This document shows positions 1 through 11,383 of a stretch of DNA of 64,000 nt, one piece after another. The translations under genes were made by a program, and so were the position numbers. Source of the DNA: Thozetella sp. PMI_491 (Eukaryota; Ascomycota; Sordariomycetes; Chaetosphaeriales; Chaetosphaeriaceae); the NCBI GenBank assembly GCA_021432635.1, contig MU270104.1:1-64000 (forward strand). Reading direction: 5' to 3'. Within the stretch, counting starts at the first letter, position 1, and each line of letters begins with the position of its first letter. Under the pieces are notes generated by a model that was given only the letters and a program-made list of their open reading frames with translations, was not told the origin of the DNA and did no database searches.

Positions 1-2094
1 CCCCAAGATTTGTAGGACTAATCCGGCTGGGCCAAGATGTAGGTAAACAATATACCTAAGTACCTGGCAACCCAATGGCCCAAAAGACATGTCACGCAGT
101 AGCTACAACATTGTTCATCATGTAGAATGCATATTAGCCACAGCGCCTGGGCAAAACTGTAGAGGACATGGAGGAAGGTTAGCATTAACTGAGATGCATT
201 CATGAGCAAATATGTCGTACCGGCAGGATTGGGAACGTGCAGATTGATATTATCTTGCCTCTATGCCATCCTACGGGCCGTGGCGATTATGCCGAGTTTA
301 TCGTTTCGGAATCAACTAGCTCGCTTGCTACGGTAGCAAAGGTCCTGCATCAGGAGCAAAAGGAGCACACAGGCGGAGCATGGGAGCAGTGTTACGGCCT
401 ACACTTTTGCGCATTCCTACCTGAGCAACTTAGTGTACCTGGGAAACTCGCGGAACTTGGAAAGCTACGGGCATCAATCGGCGGTGGGCTATTGCCAAGT
501 TCGTATTGAGTCTCTCCCCGTTTGCAGGGGTCTGCATTGATTGACTTGTTGGTAAGCGCGAGGGCCGTGGCCATCTGCGTTTGGTATTCTTGCTTGATTG
601 TTGGTTGCTGGTTGGGCGGGGAAACCGACAAAACCAAAAAGGCGGCATGGGTGCCAGGGATGTTTCCCAGCGTCAGTATTGTCACTATGGCTACTGTACA
701 TTCAACCCTGGCGCAAAGCGCTGTCAAGATGAGCAACTTTCCACGGATGTTGCCCTTGCCGATGCCGATGCGCGGCGGAAAAATTAGACCTAAGCGATCT
801 CTGATGGGTTCTGTCTGATATCGGATGACTTCATCATCGACTCAAGGATGCTGGGTGCTAAACAGGTTGCAGGCATCGTGTTCGCTTCTGCAGGGCTCAT
901 TCGCATGCCAGAACAGCGCGGCTCACCGACAGACCCGGCTGCTTGTGAGCAGCCAAACTAGGTGTAGCTCGCCCAAAGAGGAGAGTTCACCCCCAAATAT
1001 CTCGCATGTACTGGTGACGGCAGGTCATGTGGTATCGGCTAGAAAGGCAAACGGTCAGTTGACATGCACCAATACGAGAAATCCTTGGCCCATCAAGAAA
1101 GGCACCCCACGATGGCGAAAATTGGCCCAACGTGCGATGCGCCGTATCCGAGGGAAAGGGCATTAAGACGCACGAGACAAGTGCAAAAACGACCATGTAA
1201 CCATCTAAATCGAGCGGCCGGGGCAGTCTCGCTCAAGGCCAACAGGAAGCCACTGCCTGTTGCGGTCGCGATTGTCTATTCTCTCAGCAGCTGATGGGCC
1301 AAGGCCCCCCAGTAACAAGTCCCGAGAGCTAGCGATCCTTCGGCAGTGACCTTGGCCTCTTGTGCGGCACAGACGTTGTCGATTTTACGATGGGCAAAAA
1401 GTGCCCATCTTGGTGCAAAGGCCTGCCACTTGCAAGGCCGGGGTTACCGTTGAGTGCCGGCAAAAAGGCAAGTCGCCTGGTAAACTGCCAGCAATGCCGT
1501 CAGCTCAGATCTATGTGCGACCCGGGAAGAGCAAAGAGCAGCAACCGGGATTGAGACAGCCAGAGAGGGAAAGGCTGGGAGGGGATAAGCGCCCTGCGTT
1601 TACATAGTGTCTCTTCGAAGAGTCCGGGGGTCGCGGGTGGAGGCGGTCGCTCAATACGAACTTTTGGACGTCTCGGCACGGCGCGATCACACCTGGTCGG
1701 TTCCGATCTGCGCCCCCAACCTCGTTGCTGTGGGGTAAGCTCGGCCATTTGTCGCTTGCATTCAGGCACGAACGGCGGCGCCTCTGCTCTACAGCTCGTA
1801 ATGGACTGCAACGTGCTAGCTTCTGGCATGGTAGCAGCGGCTAGGCCGGCGGCTCTCCCATACGAAGGGAGCTAGGATCTCACGATGCTCTCTGCTCTCT
1901 ACCCAGAGAGGAGGGGAAGCTGGTCAGCCGTGCCGATGCGGCAGGTCCCCCTTCCTGCACAAGGTGGACAGTGATCACCCTACTACGGAGCACGGCTAAG
2001 GCGAGAGCTAGGTCGCGGGCAAGGTCTGTCACGATGGGCAGGCCGCCACACGAGGAGGAGCCGCGAGAGGGAACATGTGCTCCGGGATGGAATC
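1..2094. other. Intergenic, no supported gene
   Basis: Several open frames of 60 to 115 codons occur on both strands. They lack ATG starts in good context, have no recognisable domain, and cannot be joined by plausible introns. I see no RNA gene. The last part is the upstream region of the secreted-protein gene. Confidence 0.6.
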
Positions 2095-2100
2095 TATAAA
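2095..2100 (+). promoter_or_regulatory. TATA box candidate of the small secreted protein gene
   Basis: TATAAA lies about 130 bases before the ATG at 2231. It is followed by a leader rich in C and T (about 2150-2230, with CTCTCTCT and many CA/CC steps), a layout common in strongly expressed fungal genes. This is a sequence inference only. Confidence 0.45.
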
Positions 2101-2230
2101 GACGAGGACGGGTTCGCCCTGAGGTGCCGGATATCCTCACTCATCATCCGAGATCATCCTCACCACACCTCACATCCATATCCTCTCTCTCTCACACACT
2201 CACCACACCAACACCCACCTGCCATTCACA

Positions 2231-2689
2231 ATGCAGTTCTCCACCGCCACCGTTCTCTCCCTCCTCTCCGCCCTGGCCGTCGCCGCCCCGTCGCCCCGCG
2301 CCGAGGCCGATGTCGTCTCCAAGGCCGCCAACGTCGCTCAGTGGACCATTGAGGGCTTCGGCCGCATCTGCAACTACCCGGTCATGAGCCAGTGCGGCTG
2401 GGGCTTCACCATCAACACCAACGACGGCACGGCCAAGACGCCCTGCAGCTTCTCCACCTTCCAGGACGGCAGCGTCACCGCCGACCACACCCCCCAGAAG
2501 GGCGCCACCTGCGGCCGCTTCACCGTCACCTCGGCCTGGAGCGACCAGTTCGGCCCCGGCAACGGCTTCACCACCCTGTCCGTCATCGACTACAAGGCCA
2601 GCCTCATCGTCTTCCCCGCCTACACCGACAACCAGCTCACCACCGTCCCCGTCAAGCCCGACCAGAGCTACCCCGTCCAGACTTTCTAA
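2231..2689 (+). CDS. Small secreted cysteine protein, hypersensitive-response-inducing-protein-like
   Basis: A single-exon gene of 152 codons. Residues 1-19 form a clear signal peptide (hydrophobic stretch ending in AVAA), and a possible Kex2-type processing site (SPR) follows. The mature chain has four cysteines, at 47, 55, 72 and 94, enough for two disulfides, and a beta-rich look. The block SAWSDQFGPGNGFTTLSV and the C-terminal VKPDQSYPVQ resemble a family of fungal secreted proteins annotated as hypersensitive response-inducing proteins; this match is from memory and not certain. The role would be extracellular, possibly as an effector or elicitor on a host, or in hyphal surface biology. 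Codon use is strongly C-ending, and with the TATA box and CT-rich leader this suggests high expression. The ATG is the first in the frame and directly follows the leader. Confidence 0.85.
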   Translation: MQFSTATVLSLLSALAVAAPSPRAEADVVSKAANVAQWTIEGFGRICNYPVMSQCGWGFTINTNDGTAKTPCSFSTFQDGSVTADHTPQKGATCGRFTVTSAWSDQFGPGNGFTTLSVIDYKASLIVFPAYTDNQLTTVPVKPDQSYPVQTF

Positions 2690-5600
2690 GCGAGAGCGCA
2701 TCCCCGAGGACGCACGTATCAAGACGACACTCACGACGATATTTAGCAACAGCATGGGAACAGGCGTCATGATGAGGACAGAGGCGTTGGGAACGAGTAC
2801 AACGATCTTCTATTCCATGTAGTAATTTTAATGTCTATAGAGCATGTAATGAAAAGCTCTTTACCCTGTCGTCACAGACAGGGGTTATACTACTTTGATC
2901 CGCACTTATATGATGTAGTACAATATTTCCCCGCAAGATCGCCCTTGGCACCGTTCGGATCCCAGCACCTCAGTAACCGCGAGGCGCAGAGCCGGGAGTG
3001 GTCACACGTGCATGCAAATCCAATAATTGCCGGCCTCCAAATGAGAACAGAGACACTGCAGAGTGGTTGCAACATTCAACGTCATGACTTCCGTTTGGGA
3101 TTACCTGGAATGCAAAGTCGATGAGGCCCTCATCCCCAGACCCAGAAGCAAAAAAATGACAGATCGGAGCTAGTTGCGGTCAAATGACTACAGACTAGTT
3201 GTTGTTATTAAGGAGTGCCAAACCTCTCAATGCCGTGATATTCGCTAGTCATTAGCAACTAAACCTAGCTTAGATCGGCACGTAAGAGCGTAGAGGAGGT
3301 GGTTGAAATAGCAACCCAAACTGCAGTCTATTCAGGGGAAGAATGTTTCCGGGAGGCATACCTTGAGCGAACGAGCTTTGGGACGAAACAAGGAGCGAAG
3401 CATAACATTGAATTTAATGCCTGCCGTGCTAATAAAGAGGCAACGAGAAATTATAAACAAAATGACTGTACCAGATCGATGGAAACATCTTCGAATAGAT
3501 TAATTTATACTCTCGTATGTCCTAACCCGAGATATTACCTCTTTGAGAAGATCATAGCGATGATAAGCCTGGTACGATCGTATACTACGCATCTAAACTA
3601 TTCAATCGACATAGCCGTTGCTCCTTCGGTATGTCTGGTCTTTAACGGCCTTGGGAGGGACATATAATACTATATGTTTACTACCCTTTGATTACTATGT
3701 GTTGGGCTATGTAGAGCTGTGCCAGTAAGGAACCTCCCCAGAAATGCATGCGTAATAGCTCTTGGTCTAGAACGTTGTAGGAGTAGTCTGGTCATTGGGA
3801 GACCCCCGGCATTTTCTGGCGCAACCGAGACTACCTAAACGAAAAGTTACGCATGGCAAGGCAAGTGCCGGGACCTTTTGGGCTGCAACAACGGTTCGAG
3901 GCCTGTATGCCCCCCTGAACTCAGGTTTCATCAAGCTACCGTGCTAGTTTGCATTGTAAGTTCTCTTAAACGCGTAGTTTTGGGTCGCACTGTTGGGCCT
4001 TTCCATGGCGGCCTGTCCGTCGCGGTACTCACACAGTATTTACTTGTATATTGCTAGTCGTGTGATACAACGAAGACATTCTATCAGCTTAATTAATAGG
4101 TCGATTTACCTTACCTTTACTCTTAGACTAGATATAATGTGATGAGATCGACTATATGTCTCGATCTTGCTCGATCTTGCTCGATCTTGCTGGAGTCGGG
4201 TAGGGGAAACTGGCACACCCCTGGATGCAAACGTGCGTGCTCAGAGAGCATCTTATCCACCACAACGCGACCATAAACTGGAGAGGCACCGGCCGTGTGG
4301 ATACCGGCGCAGTGGGTACGGGATGGGCCCGGAATAGGCCTTAGGGTATTCGACGCCTGGATGGGGATATATAGGCCTCTCATGGAGTGGAGACATTGGC
4401 TGGGGCTTCAGGCAGGTCTGCGAGTTCTATTCGATGGCCAAGCTCTCCAAGTTCTCCGCTGATTCCGGGAGGGCGTGGCGCACATCCCGGTAGGTCACGA
4501 ACGCACGCACCATGGGCGCTAATGATGTTGCAGCACTGAAGATTCCCTCTATGAGTGCCATGCCTGGGCTGGAAGTACAATTGTCGCGTTAGGTACAGAT
4601 CTGTTGCGACCCCGGGGGGCTCCATGTCGAGGGACGACTACTTCTCTGCCGTAGGACAGATGCAAGTGATTCGTTACCTATGTTTAGCACAGCGAAGCTG
4701 CTCGCCGCGATAGTGTCTCTCGCTTTAGTCTCGAGAACCAGGGGCTATGGATGCCCTGTCTGCGCCAGCTAAACCGGTGCTAGGGGCGAGATATAAAGTA
4801 TGCGGAATTATTAGTCTACTTTCTTCTTCTCAGTTGAACAAGCAATGTCTAGATGTATAGGACGCGCGAGTTGATGTGTAACTGTATATGTCTAATTCAT
4901 TTGGTAGTTGGACGATGCGGATAGACCTGGTGCATAGCTCTATAGTGCAGTACGTATGTCGAGTGGTCTCAATTAGGTAAACTCTTCGTGCGCCGCCTGG
5001 GGCACACACAAGTTCTCGGGCCGGGGATCCTTGTCAGGGAATTGTTCGATCGACTCCAAGCCCTAAATGGATCTTAAATAGCTGTTTGGGGCCGGCAAAG
5101 ACACGTCGCCTCGTCGCGCTAGATTGCTGAATTGGTTGCTGTAAATTACCAGGTTACAGTATCTCCATCTTGGGTACTTGTCCGAGCAATATGCTGGGGG
5201 GACAACTCGGAATCTGGTGTTCGCTGCGAGCGGGCCAATCCCGATATCTGCCGGGCAACGCCCGGGGTCGCGACTTCCAACAGGGCTGTTCGGATGACGC
5301 TAACGTGAGCGAGCGATTGGGTCAGGAAAAAAAAAAAATTCTATCGCTTTCGTTCTCGTTTGTTCTTCTCAGGAATAATCTCCTTTGGTAGAAGTAGCAA
5401 AGAGGTGGGAAAGGAGCCGTGCCTCAGTAATCTGCATGTCCGCCGTGTGAAGGAGCCTCACGGGGGCGGTTGGTATTGTCTTTCGGCAAGCAGCTGAATC
5501 GTTGAGGACGGACCCGTGCCGTTGGGAGGAGGGACCAATAGCGAGGGATGGGGGCTTCGAGCTCCCTAAACGGGGCAAGCTAACACGGATTCCTTCCCAG

Positions 5601-6566
5601 CCATTGGCCAATCTCGCCCCAGAGCTCAATGCACCAGGAGCCAAAGTAGCAAGGCGTAGCGAGTCCGACTGCGACTGGACCAGAACTTACTCTTCGGCCC
5701 CCCCCTTCCAGCGTTGCAGAGTCGTAATATCTGCCTCGGCGAGTAAGGCATACGGACGAACCTTTGACTGCGCACTGCGAAGAGCAATTTCTGTCCCATG
5801 CACCAACCTACACGCAGCTTGCAGGTGTAACCCAAACTGCAGACGCTCGCCTGGATAGGTACTTTGGCATCGGAACTTTTCTCGTTTCCCTTCTTTTGTT
5901 GGAATCCTCACCCAAAGGGAAAGAGCAAATACCCGCCGACTAGCCTGGTGCTGGCTCCTGCGAGCTATCCCTTCGACCACGACCGACCGCTTCCTCGTCC
6001 ATCTGACACCGTTTGGCCCCTAAACTTCCCAAGGGGGATCTGGTCTCGGGAGCTCCCGGTGGCTAAGAAGTGGCGTTGTCTGAGGCCGTTTCCGAATGCG
6101 AGACTTGATGGTCAATGCTTAGGTCGTCGTCAAGGACAAAAGATGCACCGCATCGGACACTTCATCTCACATAGTCACGCTATCTCGCACTGTCAACTCA
6201 ACAAACCCATCTAGCAAGCTTGGTCCTCAGTAATTTGTCCGTTTTGGGCTTCCCTTACGTCCGGCCCCCGAATCTCACCCACCTGCGCAACCTACCGTTC
6301 GGACTGCCCCCTAGCGGCAGGCGCAACTGGAGTTTGCTAGCGGATGCGAATGCGCGATGGGACCGGCCCTCAATCGTGCCGGCTGAGCTGAGCTGCATCC
6401 TCGCCCCTCCAGATCCAGATATACTTGTTGCATTGGCATCTTGTCTCAGCCCAACGCATCTTGGTCTCGCACATCAAACAGCAGAATTCCCATTCTTTTT
6501 TCCCTACCCATCTCCAGAGGGGAAGATCACCATCGGTCTTTGGCCCGGCGTCTGTCATCGCCCACC
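2690..6566. other. Long intergenic region, partly AT-rich
   Basis: There are 3.9 kb without a supportable gene. About 3140-4200 is clearly richer in A and T than the genes, with short decayed-looking frames and no domain. A small tandem repeat lies at 4161. The piece just before 6567 is open in several frames (for example 6220 onward), but the protein similarity of the transporter starts only after the ATG at 6567, so I treat it as leader. Confidence 0.55.
4161..4190. repeat. Three perfect copies of a 10-base unit
   Basis: The unit TCGATCTTGC is repeated three times head to tail without mismatch, in the intergenic region. It may simply be slippage; no function is implied. Confidence 0.8.
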
Positions 6567-8674
6567 ATGGCCGAGTTTAGCCAAGACAAGGAAGACAGGA
6601 CGGAATCGGCCCTGTCAGGTTACGAATCGGAGAAGCTGCCGGGCGCCCAAACGGACGAGAGCGCCACCACCAGCCCAGAGAAGGGTGTTGTCAGCACCAC
6701 ACCCCATCCTGAGCAGACCACACCCCCGAGCGATGCTGCCGCCGCCGGTGATGCCATCGAGAATGATGATAATGAGTTCAGGCCGAGCCTTCCAGCCGCT
6801 CGTTTCTATCCCCTTAGTTTTGGGTAAGCAAATCCCAACCTCGTGGAATATCTTCATCCCGGTGCAGACTGACCCTCCTTCCCCCGTCTGCAGGCTAGCA
6901 TCGGGCCTCTTCCTGGCCTTCCTGGACACCTCGATCGTCGCCACCAGCCTCTTCTCCATCGCCGCCGAATTCGAGTCGCTTGACAACATCAACTGGGTCG
7001 CACTGGCTTATACCCTTTCATATCTTGGCTGCGCCGTCCTCTTCGCCCGTGTGTCCGACGTCATCGGCCGCAAGTGGGCCTTCTTGAGCGGTTATGTCTT
7101 CTTCATCGGATTCTCGCTGGCCTGCGGGTGGGCCAAGAGCCTGAACCAGCTCATTGCCTTTCGGGCTCTTCAAGGGATTGGCGGTTCTTGTACGTATTTG
7201 TTGATTTCGGACCCCTGTTGCATTTTACTCGGCTGTCGCTAACCGGTCACACAGGCCTATGTAAGCACCCCCAGACCGTTGTCGTGCCGGCCCGCCTCAT
7301 GGCCCCTACCGATCGGCTGCTGAGACATGGGGTACTTGCAACTTCAGGATGCTAACGTAGAGTGGCAGATTCCGTCACTATGATCATATTTCCCGAGGTG
7401 ACCCCTGATGAGAGCAAGAAATTCATTTCCGCCATCATCGGCATGGTGATAGCGGTTGCCGGCGTGCTCGGACCTGTCCTTGGTGGTGTCTTTACCCACT
7501 ATACAACTTGGCGATGGGTGTTCTGGCTCAAGTAAGTCGTCATCCCACCGGGCTTCTCAATTACATCGGTCCCTAACACGTCCTCAGCGGCCCTGTCGGC
7601 GGTGTGTCGGCCCTCTGTTTCCTCCTCACCTGGCCCAACGACAAGTACATCCCGAAGATCGAGAGGCGACGGTGGAAGGATCTCGATTATCTCGGCTCGG
7701 CTTTGCTGGTTGCCTCCGCCGTCTTGATCGTCTTCTCTTTCCAGAATGCCGCGACCGATTCCTCCCAGTGGTCCCGTGCAATCTTCCTGGCACCGCTCAT
7801 CATTGGTGTCGCTGCCCTGCCCGCGCTGTTCGGTTGGCAACTCTTTATCGAGAAGAAGTGGCACGGCCGGATCGCTGGGGCGGTCCCTTTGGACTTGCTC
7901 CGGAACCGAGTCTACACGTACGGCGTCTTGAACACGTTGTTTTTGGGATTCCCATACCTACTGTCGGTCTACGTCTTTCCGATTCGATTCCAGGTGGTCA
8001 ACAATAAGAGCCCGCTAGAGGCGGGTGTGATGCTCCTGCCGCTGCTCGGCGGCTCGGCCTTAGGAAGCACGATTGGAGGAGCTGTCAACGGGAAAACGAA
8101 CCGCCAATTTGAGTCGTTGGTAGCGGCCGCCCTCTTGATGATTCTAGGCTGCGGTCTCGAGACTATGTCGTCAAGCGACCTGGCCGTTGACGCACGAACG
8201 CTGGGGTTCATGGTGTTCATCGGCCTCGGCTTCGGCCTGTCGGCGACCGCGTCGACCATGCTTGCCAGCTTCGAGTCGACAGTCCACGAGCACGCCTCAG
8301 GGCAGGCCATTCTCTCACAAGCGCGCATCATGGGTGGCAGCATAGGAATCGCCGCCTCGTCGGCCATCCTAGGTGTCAAGACCCGAAGTGAGCTGGCCGG
8401 CGTGCTAACCCGTGATCAGCTCGTCGACCTTGCGCACAGTGTTGCCACGCTGACACCGGAGCAGCATGCAGCGGTCCGCGTGGCGTACACAGACGCCTTT
8501 CGGGAGGACATGATTATCTGCTGCGCAGTTCTGGCCGCGAGCCTCTTTGTCTCGCTAGGAATCTACCGCAAGAACCGGCTTAGCGTAGCCGAGCAGCAGC
8601 GCCAGCGATACGCGAACGAGCGGGCCCGCCGGGAAGCGGCGAAGAGACATTCTCACAGCGAGTCTACCGCTTAG
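6567..8674 (+). CDS. MFS multidrug-type transporter (DHA2-like)
   Basis: Model of five exons: 6567-6823, 6894-7189, 7255-7260, 7369-7531 and 7588-8674, giving 602 residues. The first 80 or so residues are acidic, polar and cytosolic. The membrane part opens with LASGLFLAFLDTSIVATS, the DHA2 motif D1 pattern. It continues with the loop motif A (ARVSDVIGRK) and the antiporter motif C (VLGPVLGGVF) followed by WRWVFWLN. About 14 membrane helices are expected, ending in a basic cytosolic tail. The likely role is proton-driven export of drugs or metabolites at the plasma membrane; the substrate is unknown. The ATG at 6567 has a good context (CCACCATGG). Exon 3 is only six bases, coding the Leu of the GGSCLYS stretch plus parts of two flanking codons. 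Skipping it keeps the frame, so that detail is uncertain. The gene lies upstream of an SDR and an MDR enzyme on the same strand. Confidence 0.9.
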
Positions 8675-9353
8675 AATATAGAGAGGAGCCAGGCTGCGTT
8701 ACGGGCAGCGAAGGAAAGGTCAATAAATAGTGATAGACGGAGGGCGGCTTGCTGTTATCAGATTTAGAGCTGCATTCGGTCGGCGTTGGAGGTCATGGCA
8801 TAAAAAGATATCCCTTCTGCGAGGAACGCACACCATCTGTGGATTGCTGTTGAGGTGCATCGTATGGCATCCGCAGGGCGTGCGACAGTCTAGTTACTTT
8901 AGGTACTTAATGACCAAGCTTGTGAATTACTCTATCTCTATCGAAGAGATGCATACCCCTCGGCCGCCTAAGAGACTAAGAGACTGCAATGAGTGCACGC
9001 CATATCACAGTACCAAACGCCAGAGCTCTTGGGCCTCGAGCCTATCGCATTGCATCGAAATCTTCGAGTCTCTGCAGAGCCTTGGGCTGTGCCGAGTCAC
9101 GCCTGTAATTACCCCGCGTGTGTTTGGACGAGCTCCGATTTCCCGGCCGGCCACCCCTAAGCTCAGGGCAGTGTGGGGTAGCTCTGTGACGTGATAGGGC
9201 TGCGGGGCCAGTTCCTGAGCTCCGCTGCCCCCGCCCCGATCGGATGGCGACCTATGCCGGAGCTTCTCCTGCGCCATTGCCCGCAGATAACACTCGTCCC
9301 GGACCTGCCTCGTTCCCGTCTTTCTAAGCCCCTCCCCCTCCTCTGCCCTTTCT
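8675..9353. other. Intergenic spacer
   Basis: Spacer between the transporter and the SDR gene. It should hold the transporter 3' end and the SDR promoter. No distinct motif or gene is seen. Confidence 0.6.
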
Positions 9354-10656
9354 ATGCTCTCCGGCACCAGGACCGCCCTCCGAACCCTTCCGCTTCTCCT
9401 CGCGCGCCCCTCGCCGCCTCGTGCTTGTGCCCGCCTCGTCCCCCTGCCCCTCACGCTGTCGTCGCTCGCCGCCCGCGCCATGTCGTCGGCCGTCGCCAAG
9501 CGCCTCGAGGGCAAGACCATCGTCGTCACTGGCGCCTCGTCCGGCATCGGGCGTAGTACCGCGTTCGAGTTCGCGCGCACCGCGCCCAAGAACCTCAAGC
9601 TCGTGCTGACGGCGCGCCGCATCGACACGCTCAAGCAGATAGCCGAAGAGATCCGCAAGGAGGTCGGCGATGGTGTCAAGGTCCTGCCCTTCCAGCTGGA
9701 CGTGAGCAACCCGGACGAGGTTCGGTCCTTTGTGCAGAACCTACCCGAGGAGTTCCGGGACATCAACGTGCTGGTGAACAATGCGTAAGTCGCAGACTCC
9801 GAAGCTTCCCTGGCGGCGTATCCGAGTGTGCATGCGCAAACGATGGGGTGGTACCGTTCCGCTGACTCGAACCGTTTCCCGGCTCCAGCGGCCTTGTCAA
9901 GGGCGTCGCCCAAGCGCCCAGCATCGCCGAGGAGGACATCAACATCATGTTCCAGACCAACGTCACGGGCCTGATCAACATGACGCAGGCCGTGCTCCCC
10001 ATCTTCAAGACCCGCCCCGAGGGCGGCGCCGGCGACATCATCAACATCGGCAGCATCGCCGGCCGCGAGGCGTACGCCGGCGGCAGCATCTACTGCGCCA
10101 CCAAGGCGGCCGTACGGAGCTTCACCGACAGCCTGCGCAAGGAGCTGATTGCGACCCGCATCCGGGTCATGGAGATTGACCCCGGCCAGGTCGAGACGGT
10201 GCGTGAGACCCGGCGCTGGTGACGGCGCGAGGATTACGGCGAGTTTAGGATTGCTTGTTAACCCACTACTCTAGGAGTTCTCCGTCGTCCGGTTTTACGG
10301 CGACAAGAGCAAGGCCGATGCGGTCTACGCGTAAGTATCCCGTCTTTCCCGCCCTTTCTTCCCAGGTGGAGGGGATGCCGGACGACAGGGATGACAGGGA
10401 CGACCAAGAGGATGATACCTAGGCTAACTGTACTACTCTAGGGGATGTGAACCCCTGACCCCCGACGATATCGCCGAGGTAGTAGTCTTCGTGGCTGGCC
10501 GGCGCGAGAACGTCGTCGTTGCCGACACTCTGATATACCCTTCGCACCAGGTGAGTCGAGACGCCTCACGCGGAGATTGTGCATGCAAGCTTGCAACCGG
10601 GACATGGCTCACACATTGCACAGGGCGCGGCCGGAGTTCTCCACCGCAAGACGTAG
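9354..10656 (+). CDS. SDR-family NADP-dependent dehydrogenase (yeast YMR226C/Ydf1-like)
   Basis: Five exons, 9354-9784, 9889-10198, 10275-10330, 10442-10550 and 10624-10656, give 312 residues. The classical short-chain dehydrogenase motifs are present: TGASSGIG for the cofactor, NNAG (split by intron 1), the catalytic Ser in INIGSIAG, and YCATK. The C-terminal part ([20 protein letters not shown], ending GVLHRKT) fits the fungal relatives of yeast YMR226C, which oxidise serine and other 3-hydroxy acids with NADP. That substrate is family knowledge, not proved here. The first 42 residues are rich in Arg, Leu and Ala and could be a mitochondrial presequence. The ATG at 9480 would instead give a cytosolic form starting [12 protein letters not shown], where family similarity begins. 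Both starts are in frame, so dual targeting is possible. Confidence 0.9.
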
Positions 10657-11383
10657 ATTGCCTTGCCAAAAAGAGGTTGGCTGCGTTTGGACCAGGAGGC
10701 TGTACATGTAAATTCGGACAACTCTATGCTAGATTTCTTAGGATACCACCCTGGCCATCTCGTGCATGGTGGTGTATGTACATGGGGGAAATATACACAG
10801 ATCACGGATGCAGTCGCTCAATGCCCCGATTGCGTGCTTTACTCAGCGTTGGTAGCAGTTGAGATGCGCTGTGCCACGCCACGGAGGAGCGAACTGCGAT
10901 TTGGCAGGGGCCATCTCGGGCAGAACTATTTTCCCCCATACGACAGCGTATGTAATCATTGCTGACTGCGAAAATCGCTGTGGTTGCCGTGGACTCGGCT
11001 TAGGGATACTCTGCACCAGCCGACTAGCCGATACAAGCCGGGTTCCTCTGGTTGGGTGTGGAACCGACAAGCCGGGCCGCAAAACGCCTAGGACGCGAAC
11101 GCCGTGGCAGCTCCGAATCCTGTAAGCTAGGTCAGTTAGATCCCATTAGTAATGGGTGTCGTTGCGAGAGCCTGTTATGATACAATATGCTACATAGATG
11201 CACTTGTAAGTGGCATTAGACCTGAACGATACATGTATATATATTTCCTCAAGGAAACTCACATCGAGGGGAAAGATGAAGCAGAAGCTCCAGAACATAC
11301 TCACATCCCTTATTCGACCCTCGACATTTAAGCCCATTCAATTGCCGCCCAGGAGACTAGTGGCATCAACACCAGCGACCAAG
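10657..11383. other. Intergenic spacer
   Basis: Spacer between the SDR and MDR genes. A frame open from about 11210 runs into the MDR start but carries no family similarity before the ATG at 11384. Nothing else is recognised. Confidence 0.55.

Noticed and set aside
2192-2770. 192-codon minus-strand frame
   Set aside because: Antisense of the small secreted protein, with no ATG context and no domain.
6220-6566. Upstream extension of the MFS reading frame
   Set aside because: Open by chance; transporter-type sequence and good ATG context begin at 6567.
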